In this document: piece by piece, positions 11,044 to 19,581 of the stretch
How positions within the stretch are numbered: position 1 is the first letter of the stretch
Layout of the letters: each line of letters begins with the position of its first letter
NCBI RefSeq assembly: GCF_000720255.1
Contig: NZ_JOJE01000013.1
Location: forward strand, 248,001 to 312,000
Reading direction: 5' to 3'
DNA: 64,000 nucleotides
Origin: Streptomyces griseus subsp. griseus
GTDB taxonomy: Bacteria; Actinomycetota; Actinomycetes; Streptomycetales; Streptomycetaceae
Translations under genes and position numbers: made by a program
The notes under the pieces: model-generated
The model's database searches: none
What the model was told of the DNA's origin: nothing
Seen by the model: only the letters and a program-made list of their open reading frames with translations

Positions 11044-11645
11044 GCCGCGTGCACCCGGAAGCGACCGTCGGTGTCCAGCTCGTGCACCTGGCCCGTGTCC
11101 ACCTCGTAGTACCAGCCGTGCAGCCGCAGCCGGTCCTCCTCGATGCGCTGCTGTGTGGCTGGGTAACTCCGCAGCACCGCCAGCTGGTTGACGACGTTCA
11201 GCTGGGCGATGTCCGGCAGGGACGGATCCCGCACGTCACCGTCCAGGACCGGCGTCAGCCGCGGGCGGGCCAGTTCGAGCCAGGCGTCCACGCCGGGCAG
11301 GGCGGAGAGGTCGTCGCCGGACTTGAGGGCGCCCATCGCACCGCAGTGGGAATGGCCACATACGACGATGTCCTGAACGCCGAGCACCTCCAGCGCGTAC
11401 TCGATGGTGGCCGCCTCACCTGAGGCGCCCGGTCGGCCGTGCGGTGGAACGATATTTCCCGCGTTCCGCAGCTCGAATATCTCTCCGGGGCGTGCGCCCG
11501 TGATCAGGGCGGGTATGACCCGTGAGTCCGAGCATGTGATGAACAATGCCTCGGGATATTGTCCCTCGGCCAGTTTCCGGTATTCGCCGCTTTCGAAGTC
11601 GACCCGTCGCTTGAACGAGCGGGCGCGGTCCAGCAATGCCTTCAC
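11040..11645 (-). CDS. Beta-class carbonic anhydrase
   Basis: A 201-residue beta-carbonic anhydrase, catalysing CO2 hydration to bicarbonate with one zinc. Zinc ligands are in CSDSR (residues ~37-41) and GHSHCGAM (~97-104). GTG 11645 is chosen because GGGAGG precedes it and a good minus-strand promoter lies at 11740-11768, downstream of the ATG that would open the longer frame (11768). The stop overlaps the SulP start, indicating an operon for inorganic carbon handling. Confidence 0.92.
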   Translation of the reverse strand: MKALLDRARSFKRRVDFESGEYRKLAEGQYPEALFITCSDSRVIPALITGARPGEIFELRNAGNIVPPHGRPGASGEAATIEYALEVLGVQDIVVCGHSHCGAMGALKSGDDLSALPGVDAWLELARPRLTPVLDGDVRDPSLPDIAQLNVVNQLAVLRSYPATQQRIEEDRLRLHGWYYEVDTGQVHELDTDGRFRVHAA

Positions 11646-11739
11646 GGTTCCTCCCGGCAGGGGTATGACCAGGTCAGAGGGGGACGCGACCAGGTGTTCA
11701 TCACCGTAGAGGAGCGTGCGCCAGGCGAAGGTTAGGGGA

Positions 11740-11768
11740 ACACTAAAGTGCGGACAGGAATGCAACAA
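11740..11768 (-). promoter_or_regulatory. Putative promoter of the carbonic anhydrase/SulP operon
   Basis: On the minus strand TTGTTG (11768-11763), 17 bases, then TAGTGT (11745-11740). An inverted repeat GCGGACA (11750-11756)/TGTCCGC (11773-11779) overlaps the -35 and spacer and could be an operator. Confidence 0.45.
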
Positions 11769-11891
11769 ATCTTGTCCGCGGGGTTTCCGAGCGGCTGCTC
11801 ACATTCGACCGGATCCGTGCGACGCGCTATTGACTGCTCTTGTAGCGTGTCAACTCCACGGCGGAATTGGTTCACGGAGAGACGGGAACGC

Positions 11892-12806
11892 ATGGGCGTA
11901 CGAGTGCTGCTCATCGAGGACGACGAGACGATCGCGGAACCCCTCACCGAAGGCCTCGGGCACTTCGGACTGGCGGTGGACCACGTCCGTACCGGCACGG
12001 AGGGGCTGAGGGGGCCGTACGGCGATGTGGTCCTGCTCGACCTGGGGCTCCCGGACGTGGACGGCATCGACGTCTGCCGTGGTATCCGGCAGACCTCGGA
12101 CGTCCCCATCATCATCCTCAGCGCACGAGGCGAGGAGGCCGACCGCGTCCTGGGCCTCGAACTCGGTGCCGACGACTACCTGGCGAAACCATTCAGCATG
12201 CGTGAACTGGTGGCGCGTGTACGGGCGGTGACGCGGCGGACGCAGCGGGCACCGGGTGGCGTGGGTGAAGCGCACGCGACCTGGAACGGGGCACCGGACG
12301 CGGGGAGTTCCGGTGGTGAGTGGTACGGCGGGGCCGGGTACCCCGAGTCGCCCGGGGGAACACCGTACGAACCGGCGGACCCGGCCGGGCAGTTCACACC
12401 CCAGTCCGGCTTCACCGGCTCCCCCGTGGACACCGGCCCCATGGACTCCGCCCCGGCCCCCGCCCCCGACGACAGCCCCGGCCCCCTCGTCGTGGACCGC
12501 CGTACCCGTCAGGTGTGGGTCGGCGAGACCCCCGTCGCCCTGACGCCCAAGGAGTTCGAGCTGCTCGCGCTGCTCACCGAGGACCCGGGGGCGGTGTACT
12601 CGCGGCAGCAGATCCTCGACCGCGTGTGGGATCCGCACTACGAGGGGCCGACCAAGACGCTGGACGTCCATGTGGCCACGCTTCGGCGGAAGTTGGGCAA
12701 TCCGGCCTGGATCCGGACGCTGCGTGGGGTCGGCTTCCGGCTCGCGGTGCAGACGGGTCCGCCGGCCGCGCGCCCCGCGTCCGGTCGGCCGGCGGCCTTC
12801 CGATGA
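11892..12806 (+). CDS. OmpR/PhoB-type response regulator
   Basis: A 304-residue response regulator. The receiver domain is residues 1-118: acidic pair EDDE at ~10, phospho-acceptor Asp in VVLLDLGLPD at ~50, and Lys in DDYLAKPFS at ~100. A winged-helix effector fills ~195-295 (ALTPKEFELLALL, TLRRKLGNPAWIRTLRGVGF). The two are separated by an unusually long Pro/Gly-rich linker of about 75 residues. The gene overlaps the histidine kinase start (ATGA). The signal is not known. Confidence 0.92.
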   Translation: MGVRVLLIEDDETIAEPLTEGLGHFGLAVDHVRTGTEGLRGPYGDVVLLDLGLPDVDGIDVCRGIRQTSDVPIIILSARGEEADRVLGLELGADDYLAKPFSMRELVARVRAVTRRTQRAPGGVGEAHATWNGAPDAGSSGGEWYGGAGYPESPGGTPYEPADPAGQFTPQSGFTGSPVDTGPMDSAPAPAPDDSPGPLVVDRRTRQVWVGETPVALTPKEFELLALLTEDPGAVYSRQQILDRVWDPHYEGPTKTLDVHVATLRRKLGNPAWIRTLRGVGFRLAVQTGPPAARPASGRPAAFR

Positions 12807-14302
12807 CCCGTCGGCTGCTGCTCAGCTACCTCGCCCTGACCGCCCTGGTCCTGCTCTGCCTGGAAATCCCGTTGGGCTTCGTCTACTCACGGGGCGAACT
12901 GGAGCGGGTGGTCAACGCGGCTAAGGACGAAGCGGAGTCGGTGTCGGCGTACGCCTCGCTGTCCATCACCGCCGGCAGCGAGGCACAGGACCTGCCCGAC
13001 CGGGCGGCCCACTGCGCCGAGCGCATCGGCGGCAAGGTGCTGATCGTGGACCGCTCCGGCCGGCTGCTGGCCACCTCGCACCGGCTGGACGCGGCCGAGG
13101 CGGAGAACCCCGCCGCCCGGCCAGGGATCGCGGCCGCGCTGCGGGGCACCTCCTCGGTCGACGTACGCACCTCCACGATCGGCGGTGTCGAGTACATCGC
13201 GGTGGCGGCGCCGGTGCAGCACGGAGCGCTGAAGCAGGGCGCCGTCCGGATCACCGTGCCGACGCACAGGGTGGTCGAACGCGTCCAGCACGTCTGGCTG
13301 CTGCTCGTCCTCGGCGGGCTCGCGGTCCTCGGCGCCGTCGCCGTCGTGGGGTTCGCGATCGCCCGCTGGACCGGCCGCCCCATCCGGGAGCTGGAGCTCG
13401 CCACCCGCGAGTTGGCCGACGGCGGCACGGCCACACCGGTGGGCATCACCAAGGGCCCGCCGGAGGTCCGCAGCCTCGCGGCCGCCTTCAACCACACCGC
13501 CGCCCGGCTGCAACACCTCCTCGCCTCCCAGCGGGCCTTCGCCGGCGAGGCCTCGCACCAGCTGAAGACCCCGCTCGCGGCGCTGCGGCTGCGCCTGGAG
13601 AACCTGGAGTCCGACATCGCCCTGAACGCCCGGGGGAGTCTCACCGCGGCGATGACCGAGACCGACCGGCTGGCCCGGATGGTCGAGGGGCTGCTGGCGA
13701 TGGCCCGGCTCGACGAGAGCGCCGCCGCGCGGGAGCCGGTGGACCTGGACGGGGTGTGCGCGGAGCGGTACCGGGCCTGGACCCCGCTCTACGAGCAGCA
13801 CGGCGTCCGGCTCGTCCTGGTGGGCGACTACGCGGGGGAGGTGCTGGCGGTGCCCGGAGCCGTGGAGCAGATCCTGGACAACCTGCTCTCCAACGCCCTG
13901 CGTGTGGCACCGCCCGGCTCCACCGTCTCCGTCGACCTGCGCCGCCCCGCCCCGCACGAGCGCCGCTTCCCGCACCACTTCCACCACCACCGCCCGTCCG
14001 GCCCCGCCCGGGTCGAGCTGCACGTCATGGACGAGGGCCCCGGCATGACCGAGGAACAGCGCCGCCGCGCCTTCGACCGCTTCTGGCGCGCTCCCGACGC
14101 CCCCAAGGGCGGTACGGGCCTGGGCCTCGCCCTCGTCCAGCGGCTCGCGCACGCGGGCGGTGGGGAGGCAGTGCTGCGTCCGGCGCCCCGCGGCGGCCTG
14201 GACGCGGTGATCCTCCTGCCCCCCGCCCCGGAACGGGCCGACGGCGTCCCCGCACCACCGTCCCACCGGCCCGCCAGACCCCTGGAGGTCACCACCCGCT
14301 GA
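12803..14302 (+). CDS. Sensor histidine kinase
   Basis: A 499-residue membrane kinase partnered with the upstream regulator. Membrane helices at ~5-25 and ~160-185 bracket a ~135-residue extracytoplasmic sensor. A HAMP segment follows, then the dimerisation box ASHQLKTPLAALR with the phospho-His (~250), and the ATP-binding domain with N box DNLLSNALR (~355), G1 DEGPGM (~410) and GGTGLGLALVQRL (~435). A His-rich insert RRFPHHFHHHRPS (~390) within the ATPase domain is notable and could bind metal, though this is speculative. Confidence 0.93.
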   Translation: MTRRLLLSYLALTALVLLCLEIPLGFVYSRGELERVVNAAKDEAESVSAYASLSITAGSEAQDLPDRAAHCAERIGGKVLIVDRSGRLLATSHRLDAAEAENPAARPGIAAALRGTSSVDVRTSTIGGVEYIAVAAPVQHGALKQGAVRITVPTHRVVERVQHVWLLLVLGGLAVLGAVAVVGFAIARWTGRPIRELELATRELADGGTATPVGITKGPPEVRSLAAAFNHTAARLQHLLASQRAFAGEASHQLKTPLAALRLRLENLESDIALNARGSLTAAMTETDRLARMVEGLLAMARLDESAAAREPVDLDGVCAERYRAWTPLYEQHGVRLVLVGDYAGEVLAVPGAVEQILDNLLSNALRVAPPGSTVSVDLRRPAPHERRFPHHFHHHRPSGPARVELHVMDEGPGMTEEQRRRAFDRFWRAPDAPKGGTGLGLALVQRLAHAGGGEAVLRPAPRGGLDAVILLPPAPERADGVPAPPSHRPARPLEVTTR

Positions 14303-14330
14303 GGACACGGAACGACGAGCACGAAAGAGC

Positions 14331-14385
14331 CGGAGACCGGCGCTTCGAAACTCCGCGGCTCTGGAGCTTCGGGCGCCGGTCTCCG
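14331..14385. terminator. Large stem-loop between the histidine kinase and nirD
   Basis: A 13-bp stem CGGAGACCGGCGC (14331-14343) pairs with GCGCCGGTCTCCG (14373-14385), and a second small hairpin lies in the loop. It lies between two convergent operons and likely terminates both. Confidence 0.7.
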
Positions 14386-14408
14386 ACTGCGGGACCGTTG
14401 CGTACGCG

Positions 14409-14759
14409 TCAGCCGACGCGCACCGCGTACGTCGTCACCCTGACCGTCTCGTCGTCCAGGCACTGCCCGCTCTGCAGGTCGAAGCGCTGCTTGAGCAGGG
14501 GCGAGGCGACGAAGGGGCGGCCCTGGTCGGAGCCGGTCAGGCCGCGGGAGAGGACCGCCGCGCCGCCGAAGGGGTCGCGGTTGTCGATGGCGTACAGCTC
14601 GCCGCCGCGGTCGCGGAACAACGCGACCTGGCGACCGTCGGGCAGCAGCGCGGCCACGCCCCGGCCGGGGAGCAGCCGGCTGAGGTCGCAGACGGTGAAC
14701 CAGTCGTCGTCGAGGTGGAGTTGAACCTTGAGGTCGGTGGTCTCGGGTGCCAGGGTCAT
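14409..14759 (-). CDS. nirD: Assimilatory nitrite reductase small subunit
   Basis: A 116-residue Rieske-fold NirD. It supports NirB in NAD(P)H-dependent reduction of nitrite to ammonium. Seen: WFTVCDLSRLLPGRGVAALL near the start and YAIDNRDPFGGAAVLSRGL in the middle; the Rieske cluster ligands are absent, as is usual for NirD. The ATG overlaps the nirB stop (ATGA). Last gene of the operon. Confidence 0.93.
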   Translation of the reverse strand: MTLAPETTDLKVQLHLDDDWFTVCDLSRLLPGRGVAALLPDGRQVALFRDRGGELYAIDNRDPFGGAAVLSRGLTGSDQGRPFVASPLLKQRFDLQSGQCLDDETVRVTTYAVRVG

Positions 14760-17365
14760 CGCTGGGCGCTCCCTTCCAGGACGTCGTGCGTGGGTCGCAT
14801 GCCGATGCTGAGCAGCGGCAGGTCGGGCTTGATCTGGTCGCGCTCGGGGACGAAGCCGACGACCGGGTCGGGCGTGTCGGGCGCGTTGACGAAGGAGACG
14901 AACCGGGCCAGCTTCTCCGGGTCGTTGATGGTCTCCGCCCACTCGTCGCGGTAGTGCGCCACGTGGGCCGTCATCAGCGACTCCAGCTCCTCGCAGATGC
15001 CGAGCGAGTCCTCGACGACCACGTCCCGTACGTGGTCCAGGCCGCCGGGGATCCGCTCCAGCCAGGTGGAGGTGCGCTCCAGGCGGTCGGCGGTGCGGAT
15101 GTAGAACATCAGGAACCGGTCGATCAGGCGGATCAGTTCGGCGTCGGACAGGTCCTGCGCGAGCAGGTCCGCGTGGCGTGGGGTGGCGCCGCCGTTGCCG
15201 CCGACGTACAGGTTCCAGCCGTTGGAGGTGGCGATCACGCCGAAGTCCTTCGACTGGGCCTCGGCGCACTCGCGGGCGCAGCCGGAGACGGCGGACTTGA
15301 GCTTGTGCGGGGACCTCAGGCCCCGGTAGCGCAGCTCCAGGTCGATCGCCATGCGCACGGAGTCCTGGACGCCGTAGCGACACCAGGTCTGGCCCACGCA
15401 GGACTTCACGGTGCGCAGGGACTTGCCGTAGGCGTGGCCCGACTCGAAGCCCGCGTCCACCAGGCGGGTCCAGATCAGCGGAAGCTGCTCCACCCGCGCG
15501 CCGAACATGTCGATGCGCTGGCCGCCGGTGATCTTCGTGTAGAGGCCGAAGTCCCGGGCGATCTCACCGATCACGATCAGCCCCTCGGGGGTGATCTCAC
15601 CGCCGGCGATGCGCGGCACGACCGAGTACGAGCCGTTCTTCTGGAGGTTGGCGAGGAAGTGGTCGTTGGTCTCCTGGAGCGCCGCCTGCTCGCCGTCCAG
15701 GACGTAGCCGCTCGCGCCGATCGTCGGGGCGAGGGAGGCGATGATCGAGGCGACCGCGGGCTTGCAGACGTCGCAGCCGTCGCCACCCCGGGCGTCCTCG
15801 CGGCCGTAGCGGTCGAGGAGGTCCTGGTAGGTGTTGATGCGCAGGGCGAGGACGATCTCGTACAGCTCCTCGCGGGTCTGCGAGAAGCAGGCGCACAGGC
15901 CCTTGTCGACCTCGACGCCGCCGGCCTCCAGCTCGGCGGTGACGAGCTGGCCGAGCACCTTGACGCAGGAGCCGCAGCCCGTGCCGGCCTTGGTGCACTT
16001 CTTGACCTCGGGCACCGTGGTGCACTGGTGGTCGGTGACCGCGCCGCGGATCGCGCCCTTGGTGACGTTGTGGCAGGAGCAGATGACCGCCTCGTCCGGC
16101 AGCGCGGACGGGCCGAGCTGGACGCTCTCCCCCGCTCCGGCGGGCAGCACCAGCGACTCGGGCGAGACCGGCGGGACCGAACCGGTGAAGGCCTTCAGCG
16201 TGCCGTAGGCGTCCGCGTCGCCGACCAGGATGCCGCCGAGCAGGGTGCCGTCGCGGCCGATGACCAGCTTCTTGTACAGGCCCGAACGCGAGTCTGAGTA
16301 GACGACGTCGAGGCAGTCCTCGGCGGTGCCGTGCGCGTCGCCGAAGGACGCCACGTCCACGCCGAGCAGCTTCAGCTTGGTGGACAGGTCGGCGCCGGTG
16401 AACGCGGACTCGTCCTTCGCGATGGTCGCCGCGGCCGTCTCGGCCTGCTCGTAACCGGGCGCGACCAGGCCGTACACGCGGCCGTCGGCGGCCAGCGCGC
16501 ACTCGCCGATCGCGAAGACGTGCGGATCGGCGACCGTGCGGCACTGCTCGTCGACGGTGATGCCGCCGCGCTCGCCGACCGTCAGACCGCAGTCGCGGGC
16601 CAGCTGGTCGCGGGGGCGGACACCGGCGGAGAACACCACCAGGTCGGTGGCGAGTTCGGAGCCGTCGGACAGCTTCATGCCGGTGACCGCGCCGTCCTCG
16701 CCGACGAGGATCTCCTGCGTGCCCACGCCGGTGTGCACGGCCAGGCCCATCTCCTCGATGGTGCGCAGCAGGGCCGCGCCGCCGCCCTCGTCTACCTGCA
16801 CCGGCATCAGCCGCGGCGCGAACTCCACGATGTGGCTGGTGAGCCCGAGGCCCTTCAGCGCGCCCGCGGCCTCCAGGCCGAGCAGACCGCCGCCGACCAC
16901 CGCGCCGGTCGTCGCCCTGGACTTCGCGTACTCCTCGATCGCGAGCAGGTCGTCGATCGTGCGGTAGACGAAGCAGCCCTCGGCGTCCTTGTTGGGGACC
17001 GGCGGCACGAACGGGTACGAGCCGGTGGCCAGGACGAGGACGTCGTAGTCGACGACGAGGCCGGAGCGGGACGTGACCTTGCGGGCGTCACGGTCGATGG
17101 TCTCCGCCGGGTCGCCGACGTGCAGCTCGATGCCCTCCTTCTCGATGAACGCCATGTCGGTCATCGAGAGGTCCTCGGGCGTCTTGCCCGAGAAGTAGGA
17201 GGTGAGCGCCACACGGTCGTAGGCCGGACGCGGCTCCTCGCAGAGCACGACCACGCGGTGCGTGGCGGTCAGGCCGCGCTCGGCGAGCGCTTCGAGGAAG
17301 CGCTGGCCGACCATGCCGTGGCCGACGAGCACGATCGTGGGGGTCGTCCCCGGGGTGGCCGTCAT
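14756..17365 (-). CDS. nirB: Assimilatory nitrite reductase large subunit
   Basis: An 869-residue NirB that reduces nitrite to ammonium with siroheme and [4Fe-4S]. Order of domains: FAD/NAD(P) reductase (IVLVGHGMVGQRFLEAL at ~10, second nucleotide loop near 150), BFD-like [2Fe-2S] region (CSCHN, TGCGSC, ~430-470), then the sulfite/nitrite reductase core with CVGQTWCRYG and SGCARECAEAQ (~650-710) giving the four cluster cysteines. ATG 17365 has GGAGG six bases upstream and overlaps the preceding stop by one base. Nearby sirohydrochlorin chelatase (33,172) could supply siroheme. Expected to be under GlnR. Confidence 0.97.
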   Translation of the reverse strand: MTATPGTTPTIVLVGHGMVGQRFLEALAERGLTATHRVVVLCEEPRPAYDRVALTSYFSGKTPEDLSMTDMAFIEKEGIELHVGDPAETIDRDARKVTSRSGLVVDYDVLVLATGSYPFVPPVPNKDAEGCFVYRTIDDLLAIEEYAKSRATTGAVVGGGLLGLEAAGALKGLGLTSHIVEFAPRLMPVQVDEGGGAALLRTIEEMGLAVHTGVGTQEILVGEDGAVTGMKLSDGSELATDLVVFSAGVRPRDQLARDCGLTVGERGGITVDEQCRTVADPHVFAIGECALAADGRVYGLVAPGYEQAETAAATIAKDESAFTGADLSTKLKLLGVDVASFGDAHGTAEDCLDVVYSDSRSGLYKKLVIGRDGTLLGGILVGDADAYGTLKAFTGSVPPVSPESLVLPAGAGESVQLGPSALPDEAVICSCHNVTKGAIRGAVTDHQCTTVPEVKKCTKAGTGCGSCVKVLGQLVTAELEAGGVEVDKGLCACFSQTREELYEIVLALRINTYQDLLDRYGREDARGGDGCDVCKPAVASIIASLAPTIGASGYVLDGEQAALQETNDHFLANLQKNGSYSVVPRIAGGEITPEGLIVIGEIARDFGLYTKITGGQRIDMFGARVEQLPLIWTRLVDAGFESGHAYGKSLRTVKSCVGQTWCRYGVQDSVRMAIDLELRYRGLRSPHKLKSAVSGCARECAEAQSKDFGVIATSNGWNLYVGGNGGATPRHADLLAQDLSDAELIRLIDRFLMFYIRTADRLERTSTWLERIPGGLDHVRDVVVEDSLGICEELESLMTAHVAHYRDEWAETINDPEKLARFVSFVNAPDTPDPVVGFVPERDQIKPDLPLLSIGMRPTHDVLEGSAQR

Positions 17366-18579
17366 CAGGAGCCTCCATCGTTGGTGAGCAGGTGGAGCAG
17401 GGGGCCGCCGTCGGACGGGAGCGGCTCTGCTCCCTCCCAGGCGCGCGCCAGCGCGCCGACGGTGCCGAGTTCGCCGACGAGGACCCCGCCGACCAGGCGG
17501 TCGTCGCGGACGACGACCTTGCGGTAGGTGCCCCGGGTGGCGTCGGTGAGCTGCACGACGTCGTCGCCGGGGAGGGCCTCGGTCTCGCCGAACGCGGCGA
17601 GGTCCAGGAAGTCCTGACCGGCGAGGGTGAGCCGGGTCAGGGAACGGGTGCCGGTGTACCGGGCGGTGGCGCTGCCGGCCAGCAGCTCGGCCAGCACGTC
17701 GGCCTGTTCGAGCGCGGGCGCGGCCAGGCCGTAGAGGGTGCCCTCGTGCTGGGCGCAGTCGCCGATGGCCCGGATGTGCGGGTCGGAGGTGCGCAGTTCG
17801 TCGTCGACGAGGATGCCCTTGTGGACGGCGAGTCCCGCCTCCTTGGCGATTCCGGCGCGCGGGCGGACCCCGCAGGCCAGGACGACGAGGTCGGCGTCGA
17901 GGGCGTAGCCGTCGGCCATCTCCACCGAGCGGACCGCGCCGCCGACGCAGCGCACGTCCCTTACGCGGCACTCGGTGTGCACCTCGACGCCCAGGTCCTT
18001 CAGATGGCGCCGGACCAGCTTGGAGGCCGCCGGGTCGAGTTGACGTTCCATCAGGCGCTCGGCCTGCTGGGCGAGGACGACCTGGGCGCCGCGCTGGGCC
18101 AGCGCGCGGGCGGCGGAGACGCCGAGCAGTCCGCCGCCGATGACGACCGCCCGCACTCCCGGGCGCACCGCCTTCGACAGGCCGAGGCAGTCGTCCATCG
18201 TGCGGAACGCGTGGACACCCTCGGGCAGGACGTGGTCGGGGGTGAACAGGCCGCGCAGCGGCGGGAGCACGGGGTTGGAACCGGTGGCCAGGACCAGCGT
18301 GCCGTAGTCGATCAGCGAGCCGTCCGCGCAGGTCACGGTCCGTGCCTCGCGGTCGATGCCGGTGACCCGGGAACGGGTCAGCCCGGCGGGCGCCGGGAGG
18401 GCGATCACGTCCGGGCTGTATCGTCCGGCCAGCACCTCGGCGAGCAGGACCCGGTTGTACGGCCGGTGTTCCTCCTCGCCGACGAGCAGCGCGGGCGTGC
18501 CGAGCTCACCGAGCCGCCGGGCGAGACGTACGCCCGCGAGGCCGGCGCCGATCACCACCACACGCGTATTCGAGGTCAT
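17365..18579 (-). CDS. FAD-dependent NAD(P)H oxidoreductase of the nitrite/nitrate assimilation operon
   Basis: A 404-residue two-dinucleotide-fold reductase: FAD loop VVVIGAGLAGVRLARRL at the N-terminus, NAD loop AVVIGGGLLGVSAARAL at ~150, and a FAD motif LRTSDPHIRAIGDCAQ at ~270. It resembles the N-terminal reductase part of NirB but has no [2Fe-2S] or siroheme region. As first gene of the operon, stop-coupled to nirB (TGATG), it probably passes electrons from NAD(P)H to nitrate reductase or NirB, like NasB-type subunits. The partner is inferred. Confidence 0.88.
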   Translation of the reverse strand: MTSNTRVVVIGAGLAGVRLARRLGELGTPALLVGEEEHRPYNRVLLAEVLAGRYSPDVIALPAPAGLTRSRVTGIDREARTVTCADGSLIDYGTLVLATGSNPVLPPLRGLFTPDHVLPEGVHAFRTMDDCLGLSKAVRPGVRAVVIGGGLLGVSAARALAQRGAQVVLAQQAERLMERQLDPAASKLVRRHLKDLGVEVHTECRVRDVRCVGGAVRSVEMADGYALDADLVVLACGVRPRAGIAKEAGLAVHKGILVDDELRTSDPHIRAIGDCAQHEGTLYGLAAPALEQADVLAELLAGSATARYTGTRSLTRLTLAGQDFLDLAAFGETEALPGDDVVQLTDATRGTYRKVVVRDDRLVGGVLVGELGTVGALARAWEGAEPLPSDGGPLLHLLTNDGGS

Positions 18580-18602
18580 GCCATTGAGCGTGCGGTGCCG
18601 AG

Positions 18603-18640
18603 GTTTCCCGGTCGCATCACGGTTGTTTCCCGCGAGGAAC
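18603..18640 (-). promoter_or_regulatory. GlnR box upstream of the nir operon
   Basis: On the minus strand the 38-bp element reads GTTCC-n6-GAAAC-n6-GATGC-n6-GAAAC, which has the exact register of the Streptomyces GlnR consensus gTnAC-n6-GaAAc repeated twice. It ends 24 bp before the first start codon. GlnR is known to activate nirB transcription in Streptomyces under nitrogen limitation. Confidence 0.75.
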
Positions 18641-18798
18641 GCTGCCCTCAGCGGGCCCGGGGCAGGAGTGTGAGGGTTCCCGGCCCGCGCCTGAAGGGCG
18701 CTGTGAGGTCGGGGTGTGCGGGGGTCCGGGGCGGGCGAAGCTCAGAAGTCGCTCAGGTCGATGGACTGACCATGTATCCGGTCCGTACGGTCGCGATC

Positions 18799-19581
18799 AT
18801 GCCCGACATACCGCTGACCATGGTCGCCGTCCTGTGCGTGGCCGCCCTCGCGGCGGGCTGGATCGACGCGGTGGTGGGCGGGGGCGGTCTGCTGCTGCTC
18901 CCGGTCCTGCTGCTCGGGCTGCCCGGGGGCACCCCGGCCGTGTCCGCCCTCGGCACCAACAAGGCGGTCGCCATCGTCGGCACCGCCGGCGCGGCGGTCA
19001 CCTATGCCCGCCGGGCCCCGGTGGACGTGCCGACGGCAGTGCGCATCGGTCTGGCCGCCCTCGCCGGCTCGTCCGCCGGGGCCTTCTTCGCGGCCGGGAT
19101 GAGTACGGACGTGCTCAAGCCGGTGATCATGGTCGTGTTGCTCGCGGTCGCGGCCTTCGTGATCCTGCGCCCGGCCTTCGGTACGGCCCCCGCTCCCGGC
19201 CCGGCCACACCGCGCCGCATCCTCGCCGCGATCGCCCTCGCGGGCCTGGGCATCGGTTTTTACGACGGTCTCGTGGGACCGGGCACCGGCACGTTCCTGG
19301 TCCTCGCCCTCACCGCCGTCCTCCACCTCGACCTCGTGACCGCCTCCGCCACCGCCAAGATCGTCAACTGCTGCACCAACGCCGGCGCGCTGGCGATGTT
19401 CGCCTGGCAGGGCGTGGTCCTGTGGCAGCTCGCCGCCCTCATGGCCCTCTTCAACCTCGCGGGCGGCACTCTCGGCGCCCGTACCGCCCTGAAAAAGGGC
19501 AGCGGTTTCGTCCGGGTCGTGCTGCTGACGGTGGTGTTCGCCCTGGTGGCGAACCTGGCGTACGAACAGTGGATCGCCTAG
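18799..19581 (+). CDS. TauE/SafE family sulfite/anion exporter-like permease
   Basis: A 260-residue protein with seven to eight hydrophobic segments and the paired family motifs AGWIDAVVGGGGLLLLP (~12-30) and GIGFYDGLVGPGTGTFLV (~150-168). The family exports sulfite, sulfoacetate or related anions, though most members are uncharacterised. It is divergent from the nir operon, so a link to nitrite or sulfite handling is possible but unproven. ATG 18799 matches the usual N-terminus; ATG 18772 is an in-frame alternative. Confidence 0.85.
   Translation: MPDIPLTMVAVLCVAALAAGWIDAVVGGGGLLLLPVLLLGLPGGTPAVSALGTNKAVAIVGTAGAAVTYARRAPVDVPTAVRIGLAALAGSSAGAFFAAGMSTDVLKPVIMVVLLAVAAFVILRPAFGTAPAPGPATPRRILAAIALAGLGIGFYDGLVGPGTGTFLVLALTAVLHLDLVTASATAKIVNCCTNAGALAMFAWQGVVLWQLAALMALFNLAGGTLGARTALKKGSGFVRVVLLTVVFALVANLAYEQWIA

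Noticed and set aside
11646..11768. Longer carbonic anhydrase starting at 11768
   Set aside because: The best promoter overlaps or lies downstream of that start, and GTG 11645 has the ribosome site.
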